A stretch of 64,000 nucleotides of DNA from Candidatus Hydrogenosomobacter endosymbioticus (GTDB taxonomy: Bacteria; Pseudomonadota; Alphaproteobacteria; Holosporales; GW7), in the NCBI RefSeq assembly GCF_021654655.1, contig NZ_AP025225.1, positions 384,001 to 448,000 of the forward strand. Direction: 5' to 3'. Below are positions 27,273 through 36,259 of this stretch, in pieces (positions within the stretch are counted from its first letter, which is position 1; each line of letters opens with the position of its first letter). The position numbers and the translations under genes are program-made. Below the pieces are notes generated by a model, which worked only from the letters and a program-made list of their open reading frames with translations, did not search any database and had not been told where the DNA came from.

Positions 27273-28082
27273 CTACTGAGGAAGTTCTTTATCAAAAAAC
27301 TCGAGCCCATTTGACCTTATAAGAGACAATAGTTCTTTTATATATTTATACCCCCTCACTGAATACCCCTGTATTCCACTGACTATTCCAGGACCAGTAA
27401 TACGAGCATTTCTGTCTCTCATACCTTGACGAAGAGCTCTCATTTTACCGTAAAATCCGTTCACATTAAGGTTATGCATATAGCGAACAACACACTCTTC
27501 AATGTTAGAAAATCCCCTAACGCGGCTTTTTGTTGCCATGTGACCAAAACAAGAATTCCTATTAACTGCCGCGCAAGATCGGCCCCAACCGCTTTCCAAA
27601 ATTCCCTGCGCGAGCGCTAACGACACCGGAATTATGTCCATCTTTTTCAACAGCGCAGTGATATTGTCCATAGAAGGGCTCATTTTATATCGCGCAAAAA
27701 GCACATAAGCAAAAGCTCTCTCATGAGGCGTAACCTGCTGACAACATCTCAGCTTATTTTGTATACGAATCATGACAGAACGTGCATATAAAATCCTGTG
27801 GTTTTCCTCGCATATGGGCTTTAAGAGTTTCTTTATAAAAACAACCTTTGCAAAAGGCGCTCGCTGTATACTGCTCCATTTTTGCGGAACAGACAAATGC
27901 TCAATGGCCCTTTCTCGACAACCAATGGGGCGACACACCCACCTATCATTAGACTCACACACGCCGCACGAACTATCACGGCAATAAGAAAAACCTGCAA
28001 CACTATCAACAGGCCTGCAACCAAAAACCGCCCACACTAATAAAACAGCAATCATTGGCAAATTTAAATTATACAAACACAT
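27273..28082 (-). CDS. Bax-family exported glucosaminidase
   Basis: Predicted N-acetylglucosaminidase acting on periplasmic peptidoglycan (Bax/FlgJ type glucosaminidase fold). The signature IPVSLALAQGILESGWGRS holds the predicted catalytic Glu, followed by NSCFGHMATKSRVRGF and the C-terminal GIVSGIQGYSVRGYKYIKELLSLI. A signal peptide or lipoprotein-like leader occupies residues 1-22 (MIAVLLVWAVFGC, with Cys at ~22). The segment after the leader is unusually Cys-rich (YCRDSSCGVCESNDRWVCRP), which is not typical of Bax and suggests disulfides. At 269 residues it has the family length. Likely role: cell-wall remodelling. Confidence 0.85.
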   Translation of the reverse strand: MCLYNLNLPMIAVLLVWAVFGCRPVDSVAGFSYCRDSSCGVCESNDRWVCRPIGCRERAIEHLSVPQKWSSIQRAPFAKVVFIKKLLKPICEENHRILYARSVMIRIQNKLRCCQQVTPHERAFAYVLFARYKMSPSMDNITALLKKMDIIPVSLALAQGILESGWGRSCAAVNRNSCFGHMATKSRVRGFSNIEECVVRYMHNLNVNGFYGKMRALRQGMRDRNARITGPGIVSGIQGYSVRGYKYIKELLSLIRSNGLEFFDKELPQ

Positions 28083-28290
28083 ACTTCTTTCTCCTTATAC
28101 AACAAAAACACAAAAACACAACAAAAAATACAAAAAAATAAGGATTAGCGCATAAAAAGCGCTTCTTTAGCCCATCCCTCATCGCCAAAAACCATCCGCG
28201 AAGTCTAAATTAAATTCTTAAAATAGTCAAATTTACCACATATCCTAAGGTTGACTAAGACGGAAAAAGGTCAGAATATGCATATATGAT

Positions 28291-30426
28291 ATGGTCTGCG
28301 AAGTGTCTTATATAACAAAGCTGATGAACGACCGTGATACAAAAACCAAAAGGGCTTTAGACGCGGAAGAGAAAGCCGAGCAGGAGATTCGATATCTGTC
28401 TGATCAAATCTCTGAACATGATGTATTGTATTATCAATTCGACTCTCCAAGCATCTCTGATGAGGAATATGACCTGCTAAGAGCTAGGCTTCGTGACTTG
28501 GAAATGAGGTTTCCAAAATTAAAATCACAAGATAGCCCTTCTCAACGTGTTGGTCACCTAGCATCCGACTCTGCTTTCAAAAAAATAAAGCACCTTAAGC
28601 CGGTTTTTTCTCTAGATAACGCGTTTTCTGATGAGCAAGCCTCGGCTTTCATAGAAAAATCTGCCAGATTTCTTAATTTGGAAAAAAACACACCCATAGA
28701 ATGGATAGCAGACCCTAAAATAGATGGGTTAGCTATGGTATTGCGTTATGTGAATGGCGAGCTTATAAGTGCCGCCACCCGCGGAAACGGAGAGGAAGGA
28801 GAAGACGTTACAAAAAACGCGAAAACCATATGCGATATACCAAATTCTCTCATAAACTATGACGGACCTAGTGAGATAGAAATCAGGGGCGAAGTTTACA
28901 TAATGGAAGCAGATTTCCAAAAAATGAACGCGGACAGAAAAAAAGAAGACCTTGTTCCGTTTGCAAACTCTAGAAATTGCGCCTCTGGCTCTCTTCGTCA
29001 GCTAGATGATACCATAACCGCTTCTCGCCCTCTCAGATTTCTTGGATATGGGTTCACAGATATAGGAGAAAAGTCATACGAGGATGGGATGAAAAGACTA
29101 GCTTCTTGGGGAATACCTGTTCAATTATCGCTAAGATGTCGTTCTGTTGATGATGTTATAAAATCTTTTAGATACTTTTCCAGTTTGCGGGAGAAAAACC
29201 GTATTGGTTACGCGATAGACGGGGTTGTATATAAAATAAATAATCTCGAGTGGCAAAAAAGGCTCGGCTCATCGGCAAGAGCTCCTCGGTTCGCTTTCGC
29301 ATATAAGTTCAGGTCTGAGGAGCAGATAACAACAATAGAGGATATATCGGTTCAAGTTGGACGCACCGGAGTTATCACTCCTGTTGCCCACGTGGACCCT
29401 GTACTGGTTGGAGGGGTGGTCGTACGAAGAGCATCTCTCCATAACGAGGATGAGATCTCGAGAAAAGACGTAAGAATCGGAGATAAAGTCGTGCTGAGAC
29501 GCGCAGGCGACGTAATTCCTAAAATAGAGTCTGTAATCGAAAGCATGCGCAACAGTTCTTCGAAACCATTCAATTTTCCAAACCTATGTCCATCGTGCGG
29601 ATCGGAGCTCTTCAGAGAACCAAGTAAATCAGCTGTAAAATGCATAAATAGCTTCGCTTGCCCCGCCCAATCCATCTGGAAAATACGCCACTTTACTTCA
29701 AAACAAGCATTCAATATCGCAGGGATGGGGGAGCAAACAATAAAAACTTTTATTAATTTTGGGCTAATAAGACTCGTAGACGATATATTTGATCTACATC
29801 AAAAACGTAACCAAATAGAACAACTAGATGGATTTGGCAAGAAAGCAACAACAAATTTATTAACCGCCATAGAAAATAGCAGAGAAATTTCTCTTGACCG
29901 GTTCATATTTTCTCTCGGAATACCAGAAATTGGAGAGTCGGCATCTAAAGAACTTGCGAAACATTATCTGTCAATCGACAACTTGGTAAGTGCCGCATGC
30001 GCTCTTTCATCTTCATATGATCCAGCAATAACTCCATTTTCTGATCTTACTAATATTGATGGTATAGGATCGTCTACAGCAACACAGCTACGTGATTTCT
30101 TTTCATTCAGAGATAACGAGTGTTTGGTGCGCTCTCTGATCAGCAAAGTAAAAGTTGCTCCGTTTAGTCATGAAAAAATAAAAAATTCTTCACAGTTTTT
30201 TGGAAAAACCATAGTATTCACTGGAAGGCTTGAAACCATGAGCAGGAGCGAGGCAAAATCCATAGCTGAAAAACTTGGCGCCAAGGTGATGAACTCTGTT
30301 TCATCAAAAACAGACTTTCTTATAGTTGGCAAAGGAGGTGGCTCTAAACTTGAAGAAGCAGAATATATGGGGGTGCAGTGCGTTTCTGAAAGCGAGTGGG
30401 CCAGACAAAGCTCTATGCTTATTTAG
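28291..30426 (+). CDS. ligA: NAD+-dependent DNA ligase
   Basis: Seals nicks in DNA during replication and repair using NAD+. Domains in order: Ia region (YYQFDSPSISDEEYDLLRARL), adenylation domain with the nucleophile Lys in DPKIDGLAMV (about residue 143) and RGNGEEGEDVTKN, OB fold (VGRTGVITPVAHVDPV), four-Cys zinc finger (CPSCGSEL ... CINSFACPAQ), helix-hairpin-helix repeats, and a C-terminal BRCT domain (FFGKTIVFTGRLETMSRSEAKS). At 711 residues it is normal. ATG 28291 has an upstream AAAAGGT; ATG 28324 is an alternative start. Monocistronic as far as seen. Confidence 0.96.
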   Translation: MVCEVSYITKLMNDRDTKTKRALDAEEKAEQEIRYLSDQISEHDVLYYQFDSPSISDEEYDLLRARLRDLEMRFPKLKSQDSPSQRVGHLASDSAFKKIKHLKPVFSLDNAFSDEQASAFIEKSARFLNLEKNTPIEWIADPKIDGLAMVLRYVNGELISAATRGNGEEGEDVTKNAKTICDIPNSLINYDGPSEIEIRGEVYIMEADFQKMNADRKKEDLVPFANSRNCASGSLRQLDDTITASRPLRFLGYGFTDIGEKSYEDGMKRLASWGIPVQLSLRCRSVDDVIKSFRYFSSLREKNRIGYAIDGVVYKINNLEWQKRLGSSARAPRFAFAYKFRSEEQITTIEDISVQVGRTGVITPVAHVDPVLVGGVVVRRASLHNEDEISRKDVRIGDKVVLRRAGDVIPKIESVIESMRNSSSKPFNFPNLCPSCGSELFREPSKSAVKCINSFACPAQSIWKIRHFTSKQAFNIAGMGEQTIKTFINFGLIRLVDDIFDLHQKRNQIEQLDGFGKKATTNLLTAIENSREISLDRFIFSLGIPEIGESASKELAKHYLSIDNLVSAACALSSSYDPAITPFSDLTNIDGIGSSTATQLRDFFSFRDNECLVRSLISKVKVAPFSHEKIKNSSQFFGKTIVFTGRLETMSRSEAKSIAEKLGAKVMNSVSSKTDFLIVGKGGGSKLEEAEYMGVQCVSESEWARQSSMLI

Positions 30427-30635
30427 AGAACTATCGGAGCATAAAGGAAAGTCTTTATATATCGAGTATTAAAGTCCGTATCCATAGCATTTCATGGTGG
30501 CCACCCCGCATATTTAAAGAGCCGCCCTTTCCAAACCCACCAAGCTCGGAATATCATATTGATGCGTTGGTGAGATAGGCGCCATTTGAAAATGTCACTA
30601 CCGCTGTTTATATTCGAGCAACGTCTGGAGCTGGT
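30427..30635 (+). other. Gene-poor stretch after ligA, probable relic frame
   Basis: No intact gene. In the frame of the small membrane ORF downstream there is Pro-rich open sequence (WWPPRIFKEPPFPNPPSSE) ending at a TAG at 30577-30579, then it reads on (FENVTTAVYIRATSGAG) into the 30636 ORF. This could be a longer ancestral reading frame broken by one stop, or chance. Confidence 0.3.
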
Positions 30636-30809
30636 ATGGGTCTGCTTTTTCTTTTTGCCCTTTTATTGGTAATCGCATATAAGCTGCGAAGGGCATTTTT
30701 AATGTCAAAGCCTCAAGGCACCATATATGAGAAGAAGACTGACACAATAGAGCTCAGCTCACGGGAAGTAAAAATAGAACGAGTAGAAAAAGATGACAGC
30801 AATCAATGA
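30636..30809 (+). CDS. Possible small single-span membrane protein (57 aa)
   Basis: ATG 30636 opens 57 codons: an N-terminal membrane helix (MGLLFLFALLLVIAYKLRRAF) with positive residues on its C-side, then a charged, mostly helical cytoplasmic tail with alternating Lys/Glu (YEKKTDTIELSSREVKIERVEKDD). The shape fits a small inner-membrane protein anchored by its N-terminus. Upstream GGAG at ~30626 could be the Shine-Dalgarno. It lies between ligA and infA, same strand. Not recognised; it may instead be the tail end of a broken longer gene. Confidence 0.45.
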   Translation: MGLLFLFALLLVIAYKLRRAFLMSKPQGTIYEKKTDTIELSSREVKIERVEKDDSNQ

Positions 30810-31003
30810 TTTAAGCGGCAGCGAAAACAAACGCTAACTATTGCTTTGTGGCAGACCACCTGAAGGAAAAGAAAAGCATAGCTCTGCGTTTAACTCTTAC
30901 ACCAAAAATAAAAATTAGACTCGCTCCGCATAACAAGCACAGATGATATAGACAATAAAAAGATTTAAGAATAGAATGCGTGCGTGGAGTCTTGGTGTTT
31001 TCT

Positions 31004-31222
31004 ATGGCTAAGGAAGATATAATAGTCGCGTTCGGAGTTGTATTGGAGAGCTTATCTAATGCTCAGTTCAGCGTCCAGCTAACGAATGGACACTTAATAA
31101 CCGCTTATGTTTCTGGAAATATGCGAAAAAATCAGATTCGCATACTGGTTGGGGATAAGGTTAAGGTTGAAATATCGACGTATGATCTAACAAAAGGACG
31201 GATTTGTTTCCGCGAGAAGTGA
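31004..31222 (+). CDS. infA: Translation initiation factor IF-1
   Basis: Small OB-fold factor that binds the 30S A site with IF2 and IF3. It begins [32 protein letters not shown] and ends with the conserved [15 protein letters not shown] 31004 gives 72 residues, the invariant family size; the frame is open eight codons upstream but MAKED is the conserved start. In many bacteria IF-1 begins MAKED/EEKIE.. so the assignment is secure. tRNA-Ala follows 64 nt downstream on the same strand. Confidence 0.96.
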   Translation: MAKEDIIVAFGVVLESLSNAQFSVQLTNGHLITAYVSGNMRKNQIRILVGDKVKVEISTYDLTKGRICFREK

Positions 31223-31286
31223 TTGTTTGTTGTTCTGCGCTTTATTGTATCGCGTTAACTACAGCGGTTTTTGCTGTATAAGTTTA

Positions 31287-31362
31287 GGGGTTGTAGCTCA
31301 GTTGGGAGAGCGCGCCGTTCGCATCGGCGAGGTCAGGGGTTCGACTCCCCTCAGCTCCACCA
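31287..31362 (+). tRNA. tRNA-Ala (anticodon CGC)
   Basis: Cloverleaf: acceptor GGGGTTG/CAGCTCC (with G-U pairs), D-arm GCTCAGTTGGGAGAGC, anticodon stem CGCCG/CGGCG with loop TTCGCAT (anticodon CGC), T-arm CAGGGG-TTCGACT-CCCCT, discriminator A, and CCA encoded at 31360-31362. Confidence 0.96.
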
Positions 31363-31623
31363 GCGGCACTTTCACTAATATAGAGTTTTTTTCGTTTTTT
31401 TCCTATAAATCTTTCCTAGAAAATTGGAATCGGCTCCACACGCTGACATGCCTAACATTATAGTCAGCATAAACAGGTAAGAACGCATGGCTAGCAACTG
31501 CAAACAGTAAACATATTATACTTTTATCCCGTTTTATTAGTTTTATTTCGCTAATTAACAAATAAAACTTGAATGATCAGAGCATTTTTCCCTCATTTCA
31601 CAGAAAAAACCGCACACTGAAGC

Positions 31624-31913
31624 AACCCTAACGCAACCAAAGCGCCATCTCTCCAGAAAAAGAACCCTGCACGCACTAACGCGCCACGAAAACCAAGCCG
31701 CACAGCCTACACACAAAACCCAAAGCACTGCTGACGCGATGCTTCCAAACAAAACAGCTGATCCTAGACCCGGAATCAGAAACATCGGTCTTACTAGAAA
31801 AAGGACCCGCCTCAAAACGGCTCATACACGAGGCCAGCACAAACCTAACGAAACCCAAGCGCCACCTCTCCAGAAAAAGAACCCTGCACGCACTAACGCG
31901 CCATGAAAACTAA
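31624..31913. repeat. Direct repeat (~72 bp, two copies) downstream of rplQ
   Basis: Copy 1 at about 31624-31695 and copy 2 at about 31841-31913 share a ~40-bp identical core (CTCCAGAAAAAGAACCCTGC and onward to CGCACTAACGCGCCA) with a few differences at the flanks. A third, shorter degenerate match (CTAGAAAAAGGACCCGCC) lies at ~31794-31811. Minus-strand short ORFs over the block (up to 86 codons) are Cys/Trp/Arg-rich and not convincing as proteins. The rest of 31363-31952 holds no gene I can support. Confidence 0.8.
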
Positions 31914-31952
31914 CTAACCCCGATCTCTTTCCTTCACGGTGTGCAAAAAGCC

Positions 31953-32366
31953 CTAGGAAACAATCTTTTTACCCGACTGACCGATACCGGAACCAGCATC
32001 CACATCAGACGACGAGCCGACAAACTCTATAACGGCTACACGAGCATTGTCTCCATACCTAAAACCACCTTTAACTATGCGCGTATAACCTCCAGGCCGC
32101 CCCAAATACATAGGACAAATCTTATCGACAAGCTTTTTCTGAGCATCCCAATTTCTCAGAAAAGACCAAATCTGGCGCCTAGAATGCAACGTACCAGACC
32201 TGCCTATAGTAACCAATTTCTCGACAATAGGCCTTATCGCTTTTGCCTTCTCAACAGTGGTAATTATCCTCTCAGAAATGATGAGTGAATTCACCAACCC
32301 AGAGAACAAAGCCTTCCTCTGACCAACATTTCTGCCAAACTTTTTACCAGCAACACCGTGTCTCAT
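31953..32366 (-). CDS. rplQ: 50S ribosomal protein L17
   Basis: Large-subunit protein near the peptide exit. The conserved MRHGVAGKKFGRNVGQRKALF start, the RIITTVEKAKAIRPIVEKLVTI core and GRPGGYTRIVKGGFRYGDNARVAVIEFV are intact. A C-terminal Ser/Gly extension (SSSDVDAGSGIGQSGK) follows the conserved part, common in alphaproteobacteria. It is the last gene of rpsM-rpsK-rpoA-rplQ, 69 nt behind rpoA. Confidence 0.97.
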   Translation of the reverse strand: MRHGVAGKKFGRNVGQRKALFSGLVNSLIISERIITTVEKAKAIRPIVEKLVTIGRSGTLHSRRQIWSFLRNWDAQKKLVDKICPMYLGRPGGYTRIVKGGFRYGDNARVAVIEFVGSSSDVDAGSGIGQSGKKIVS

Positions 32367-32435
32367 ACCAACTCCCGATCACTCAAAAAAACAACCAACG
32401 ACGCCTCAACCACAAACAAGCGAAACCAAAATCCC

Positions 32436-33488
32436 CTATAGCAAACGAGCACCATCTTTTAACGAATTATCAGTCTCCGAGTCGCTAAAAACATCAGGGA
32501 CCTCCTCCATACCGAGCGATAGCCCCAGCTCAGCAAGCCTCTCCTTTATCTCGTTTAATGACTTTCGCCCAAAATTAGGAGTCTTAAGCAAATCAGACTC
32601 CTTGTGCTTTACCAAATCTGCAACGTACACTATATCTATGTTTTTCAGACAATTCAAACACCTAACATTCAAATCAAGATCGTTAACTTTCCTAGACAGC
32701 AACCTAAGAAGCGCCGCTTTATTCATATCTCCGCCAGAAGAAGCAGTTCCCTGAACCCCCTTCTCGACAGTCGACGAGCCAAAACTAGTAAGAACAGCGA
32801 ACTGATCCCTCAAAATACACGCCGCTACGCTCACAGCCTCTTTGGGAGTGATAGATCCATCCGTTTCAACATTTATGAAAAGCCTGTCATAATCTGTCAT
32901 CTGGCCAACCCTTGTCTGCTCCACACTATAAGATACTTTTTTCACCGGGCTAAAATGAGCGTCAACAAGAATTTCACCAATCGCCCTATGTCCAACAACT
33001 AACTCTGAGGCCGCTTCCGCTGACAAATACCCACGCCCCTTATCTACCGTAATTTCCATATTAATGGACCCTGTCTCGTCAATCGAACAAATCTTCTGCA
33101 TAGGCTCCAGCACTTCCAGCCCTTCATCTGAAGATATCATCCCAGCAGTCACCACGCACGGCCCCTTAACTGAAATCCTAACTTTCTTAGGCCCAGCACC
33201 ATGCATCTTGAACCTAAGCAGCTTCAGGTTAAGTACGATATCAGTAACATCCTCATGCACTCCTGGTATACCGGAAAACTCAGACAACACACCATCTATC
33301 TTCACAGAAGTAACCGCTGCGCCCTGTATACTTGAAAGCAATACCCTGCGCAACGTATTTCCAATGGTGTGACCATAGCCCCTTTCTAAAGGCTCAACAA
33401 CGACCGTTCCACAAAATCTCGAGTCAGACTCTCTTTCAAGAGCAACCTTATAAGGCCTTATGAGGCTCTCCCAATTACGACTTATCAC
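32436..33488 (-). CDS. rpoA: RNA polymerase alpha subunit
   Basis: Scaffold for polymerase assembly (N-terminal domain) and promoter UP-element/activator contact (C-terminal domain). The N-terminal [29 protein letters not shown] dimerisation signature, the GPGPKKV-like insert and the C-terminal domain ([49 protein letters not shown]) are all present. At 350 residues it is normal. Start ATG 33488. Confidence 0.97.
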   Translation of the reverse strand: MISRNWESLIRPYKVALERESDSRFCGTVVVEPLERGYGHTIGNTLRRVLLSSIQGAAVTSVKIDGVLSEFSGIPGVHEDVTDIVLNLKLLRFKMHGAGPKKVRISVKGPCVVTAGMISSDEGLEVLEPMQKICSIDETGSINMEITVDKGRGYLSAEAASELVVGHRAIGEILVDAHFSPVKKVSYSVEQTRVGQMTDYDRLFINVETDGSITPKEAVSVAACILRDQFAVLTSFGSSTVEKGVQGTASSGGDMNKAALLRLLSRKVNDLDLNVRCLNCLKNIDIVYVADLVKHKESDLLKTPNFGRKSLNEIKERLAELGLSLGMEEVPDVFSDSETDNSLKDGARLL

Positions 33489-33554
33489 GACAACTCCCTA
33501 GAATACACAAAACAAAACCCCTCAACACACTACCAACCACCACTAATCCATCAG

Positions 33555-33935
33555 TTATATACGACGTTGCTTCCTGGGCTTACACCCATTATGCGGCATA
33601 GGAGTAACATCGCGCATAGAGCTTATATTAAACCCAGCACTGTGCAACGAACGAACCACAGCTTCTTTGCCACTTCCTGGACCCTTCATGAGAACCTCGA
33701 GCGATTTAACTCCAAACGGCTGCAACTTCTTCGCAACATCCTCAGCTGCGATCTGCGCAGCATAAGGCGTAGATTGCTTAGACCCAGAAAATCCGACAAG
33801 ACCAGCTGTAGACCAAGCAAGAGCATTGCCCTGCACATCCGTGACTAATATAGTAGTGTTGTTAAAAGTAGACGTTATATACACAACACCCGAAACGACA
33901 GTCCTGCTAGGCCTGCGACCACCTTCTCTTGCCAT
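33555..33935 (-). CDS. rpsK: 30S ribosomal protein S11
   Basis: Small-subunit platform protein. It shows [62 protein letters not shown] and the conserved C-terminus [19 protein letters not shown]. At 126 residues it is normal; the start ATG has GGAGA upstream. It lies 17 nt behind rpsM and 66 nt before rpoA. Confidence 0.97.
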   Translation of the reverse strand: MAREGGRRPSRTVVSGVVYITSTFNNTTILVTDVQGNALAWSTAGLVGFSGSKQSTPYAAQIAAEDVAKKLQPFGVKSLEVLMKGPGSGKEAVVRSLHSAGFNISSMRDVTPMPHNGCKPRKQRRI

Positions 33936-33952
33936 AAATTTATAAATCTCCT

Positions 33953-34327
33953 CTACTGCTTTTTCTTAGCTGCGATAGGAGCTTTCGCCTTACCCCTGCG
34001 AGTTCTCGCGTTGGTATGAGTACGCTGCCCCCTAACTGGCAAACTTTTCCTATGACGAAGCCCGCGATAACAACCAAGATCCATCAGCCTCTTAACGTTC
34101 ATAGCGATTTCACTCCGCAAAACGCCCTCTACCTTATAATCGCGGTCTATTATCTCACGTATCCTGAGAACCTCCGCATCGGTCAAATCATAAACCCTCT
34201 TGGTCTCTAATATATTAGCCTTCTCACATATCTCAAGCGCGTTGACGCGCCCTATTCCATATATGTAAGCCAATGAATACCTAAGAGTTTTACCTGTGGG
34301 TATGTTAACACCAGCTATGCGAGCCAT
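33953..34327 (-). CDS. rpsM: 30S ribosomal protein S13
   Basis: Small-subunit head protein. It begins [26 protein letters not shown] and contains [38 protein letters not shown] 34327 gives 124 residues; the frame is open eight codons further but MARIAG is the family start. It is the first gene of this block: secY and adk, which normally precede it, are absent, so the alpha-operon part has been cut off from the S10/spc cluster. Confidence 0.97.
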   Translation of the reverse strand: MARIAGVNIPTGKTLRYSLAYIYGIGRVNALEICEKANILETKRVYDLTDAEVLRIREIIDRDYKVEGVLRSEIAMNVKRLMDLGCYRGLRHRKSLPVRGQRTHTNARTRRGKAKAPIAAKKKQ

Positions 34328-34608
34328 AACACCATTCAATACACTACACAATGCGCTGATTATACATTGCGGACATAATTGTGTAAATACGCTTCGACAA
34401 GTAATAGCAGTACCTATTTACACACGCGCTAGGTAAATATTCCGCGCCCCTATGCGAAGCCCTCGGCTCTGCCAGCCAAACACAAACCAAAATTAGTTCC
34501 AAATCAGAAAAAATAACCTCTCCACGCCGCAGTTCAAAAAATCTTAGATAAAAATTTTATCTTTGACTGATAGCATTAGCATATCCATCGCGTATATTGG
34601 AGATTATC

Positions 34609-34806
34609 ATGAAATTTTCTAAATCAATATTTGCGATATCGGCAGTTATACTGTGTTTTCTTGCCGTTATACCAGATCCAGCGTTTTGTCTGAAGGATTA
34701 TTCTAACTCCAGAAAAAAACCAACAGCAAAGCACTTTCTAGAAACTGATAAAAAAACAAATAATGACGACGAAAAAGACCCCGGTAGGAGTGGAACAAGG
34801 GTCTAG
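34609..34806 (+). CDS. Small secreted protein of unknown function (65 aa)
   Basis: Not recognised. ATG 34609 has a good Shine-Dalgarno (GGAG at 34599-34602), which decides it over TTG 34597. Signal peptide MKFSKSIFAISAVILCFLAVIPDPAFC, then only ~38 mature residues, hydrophilic and charged (KKTNNDDEKDPGRSG). A TTGACT box at 34563-34568 could be part of its promoter, but no good -10 was found at the right spacing. It is short and charged like other exported orphans here. It is convergent with infC, with ~136 nt between. Confidence 0.6.
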   Translation: MKFSKSIFAISAVILCFLAVIPDPAFCLKDYSNSRKKPTAKHFLETDKKTNNDDEKDPGRSGTRV

Positions 34807-34942
34807 GAAAGAGCGATTAAAAAACCGCGAAACCAACACAACTGTCTAGCCAAGAAAAAAGCGCCATGGCGACACAGAAGCAAAACCAATCACAACACAC
34901 ACGCGTACCCGCAATATACCGTACACTCTCGGTCCTGAAAGA

Positions 34943-35668
34943 TCAGCCAAGATCATCAGCTGAGCTATCAGACTCAACCGAATCTTCTCCACATCGTTCA
35001 TCAGAACCCCCTGCAAAGGTCCCGCCATCAGCCACTTTACCAGATGCATGACCAAAAGAAGCTGAAGAATCTAAAGAACCTGCAGATAAAGACGCCGAAT
35101 GCACTTGTTTTATAGGAGAAAATATAAGCAAAACCCTCTTAGATTCTTGTTTTGCTGCGCCTTCTTGCTTTCCAACAACAGACAGGTCCCTGACAACATT
35201 GTCGAGCAGCTTTTTCCACACATCTTGATGAGCTATCTCTCTGCCGCGAAACTGCATGCTGACCTTAACGTTATCACCTTTTTCTAAAAATTTCACTGCA
35301 TGAGAAATTTTAACTCTATAGTCGTGCTCTTGTATGGTCGGGCGAAGTTGTATCTCCTTAACATTAACAATTTGCTGCGCCTTTTTGTTTTTGCTCTTCT
35401 TCTTCTGTTCCTGGTAGCGCATCTTCCCGTAATCAACCATCTTACAAACGGACACTCCTGGGTCTTGCCTAAGCTCCACAAGATCAAGCCCTCTGCCTTT
35501 CGCGATCCTAAGAGCATCATGAAGAGAAAAAATTCCCTCCACTTCCCCTCTTTCGTTTATCATACGAACTCTCTCAGCGCGAATCATACTGTTGACTCGA
35601 ACCTCTCTACCCTGCTTTTTCTCCAACCAATCCCCTCTAACGATGCGAACGATTATACGATTGTGCAC
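34943..35668 (-). CDS. infC: Translation initiation factor IF-3 with a Ser/Gly-rich C-terminal extension
   Basis: Binds 30S and checks start-codon selection. N-domain: REVRVNSMIRAERVRMINERGEVEGIFSLHDALRIAKGRGLDLVELRQD; linker rich in Lys (EQKKKSKNKKAQQ); C-domain: KEIQLRPTIQEHDYRVKISHAVKFLEKGDNVKVSMQFRGREIAH. After the normal end (KRVLLIFSPIKQ) the frame runs on for ~55 residues of Ser, Gly, Asp and Glu, absent from typical IF-3 (170-180 aa). The start is uncertain: GTG 35668 is used, but infC often starts with a rare codon such as ATT. rpmI and rplT do not follow. Confidence 0.93.
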   Translation of the reverse strand: MHNRIIVRIVRGDWLEKKQGREVRVNSMIRAERVRMINERGEVEGIFSLHDALRIAKGRGLDLVELRQDPGVSVCKMVDYGKMRYQEQKKKSKNKKAQQIVNVKEIQLRPTIQEHDYRVKISHAVKFLEKGDNVKVSMQFRGREIAHQDVWKKLLDNVVRDLSVVGKQEGAAKQESKRVLLIFSPIKQVHSASLSAGSLDSSASFGHASGKVADGGTFAGGSDERCGEDSVESDSSADDLG

Positions 35669-35894
35669 AAAATAATCTCGCTCATCAATAGGATCGAAGA
35701 TAAAAAATCTCTGTACACACTTTATTTATCAGTTTCTGCATAAAACCTCGAATAAAGTTCACTCTAGACGCAAAATCGGACAAAACAGTAGCTGTAAATG
35801 AGTCGTCCATAACAATGCGCTCAACGAAACAAGGTCAAAATAGCCATACAAACAATGATAAAATATAAACACTATTGCTATTAGCTTTGTCGCC

Positions 35895-36245
35895 AGTTAA
35901 AATTTGCATGTCAGGCGGAAGCCTGGCTATGACGATAAACGTTGCGCGTAATAACCGTAATGGACCCGGGGGCAGAGCCCGGCGCCTCCACCAGTTATGG
36001 GGGCGACATAGGATCGACATGCGGAGTAAAGGTGTCGCTTTCGTCCGAGATTGTTCCGTCGTTATCGGGCTATAAAGTTGAATGCCAAAACAATAAATGC
36101 ATTCAGTTCTTTTAAGGATTCGTTTGGCGGATTTGCCAATCAAATCTCTGGTGTCCAGTTAGCTGCTGCTGCGTAAGGGTAGCTTAGGATTCCGAAGAAC
36201 TAGCGGCTTAAGGGGCGCCGAGCAACAGAAGCCCCTTACCTAATA
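35895..36245 (+). ncRNA. ssrA: Permuted (two-piece) tmRNA gene
   Basis: The tRNA-like 3' half precedes the 5' half, the arrangement of alphaproteobacteria. The acceptor piece ends with T-arm CCGGG-GGCAGAG-CCCGG (35966-35982), acceptor strand CGCCTCC (35983-35989), A and CCA (35991-35993). Five nt later the coding piece begins GGGGGCG (35999-36005), which pairs fully with CGCCTCC. The tag frame ends GCT GCT GCT GCG TAA (stop 36174-36176), giving a tag that ends QLAAAA. The resume codon may be GCC 36084, GCA 36099 or GCC 36135 (tags of 30, 25 or 13 residues). A stem rich in CTTA/TAAGG closes the 3' part. The outer ends (35895, 36245) are estimates. sspB follows directly. Confidence 0.9.
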
Positions 36246-36259
36246 GTCGGGGGATAGTT

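Noticed and set aside
31227-31463. Plus-strand ORF with VVAQLGERAVRIGEVRGSTPLSSTS
   Set aside because: It is the translation of tRNA-Ala itself.
31555-31815. 86-codon minus-strand ORF over the repeat block
   Set aside because: Product is Cys/Trp/Phe/Arg-rich and made partly of the direct repeat; no RBS. More likely chance openness.
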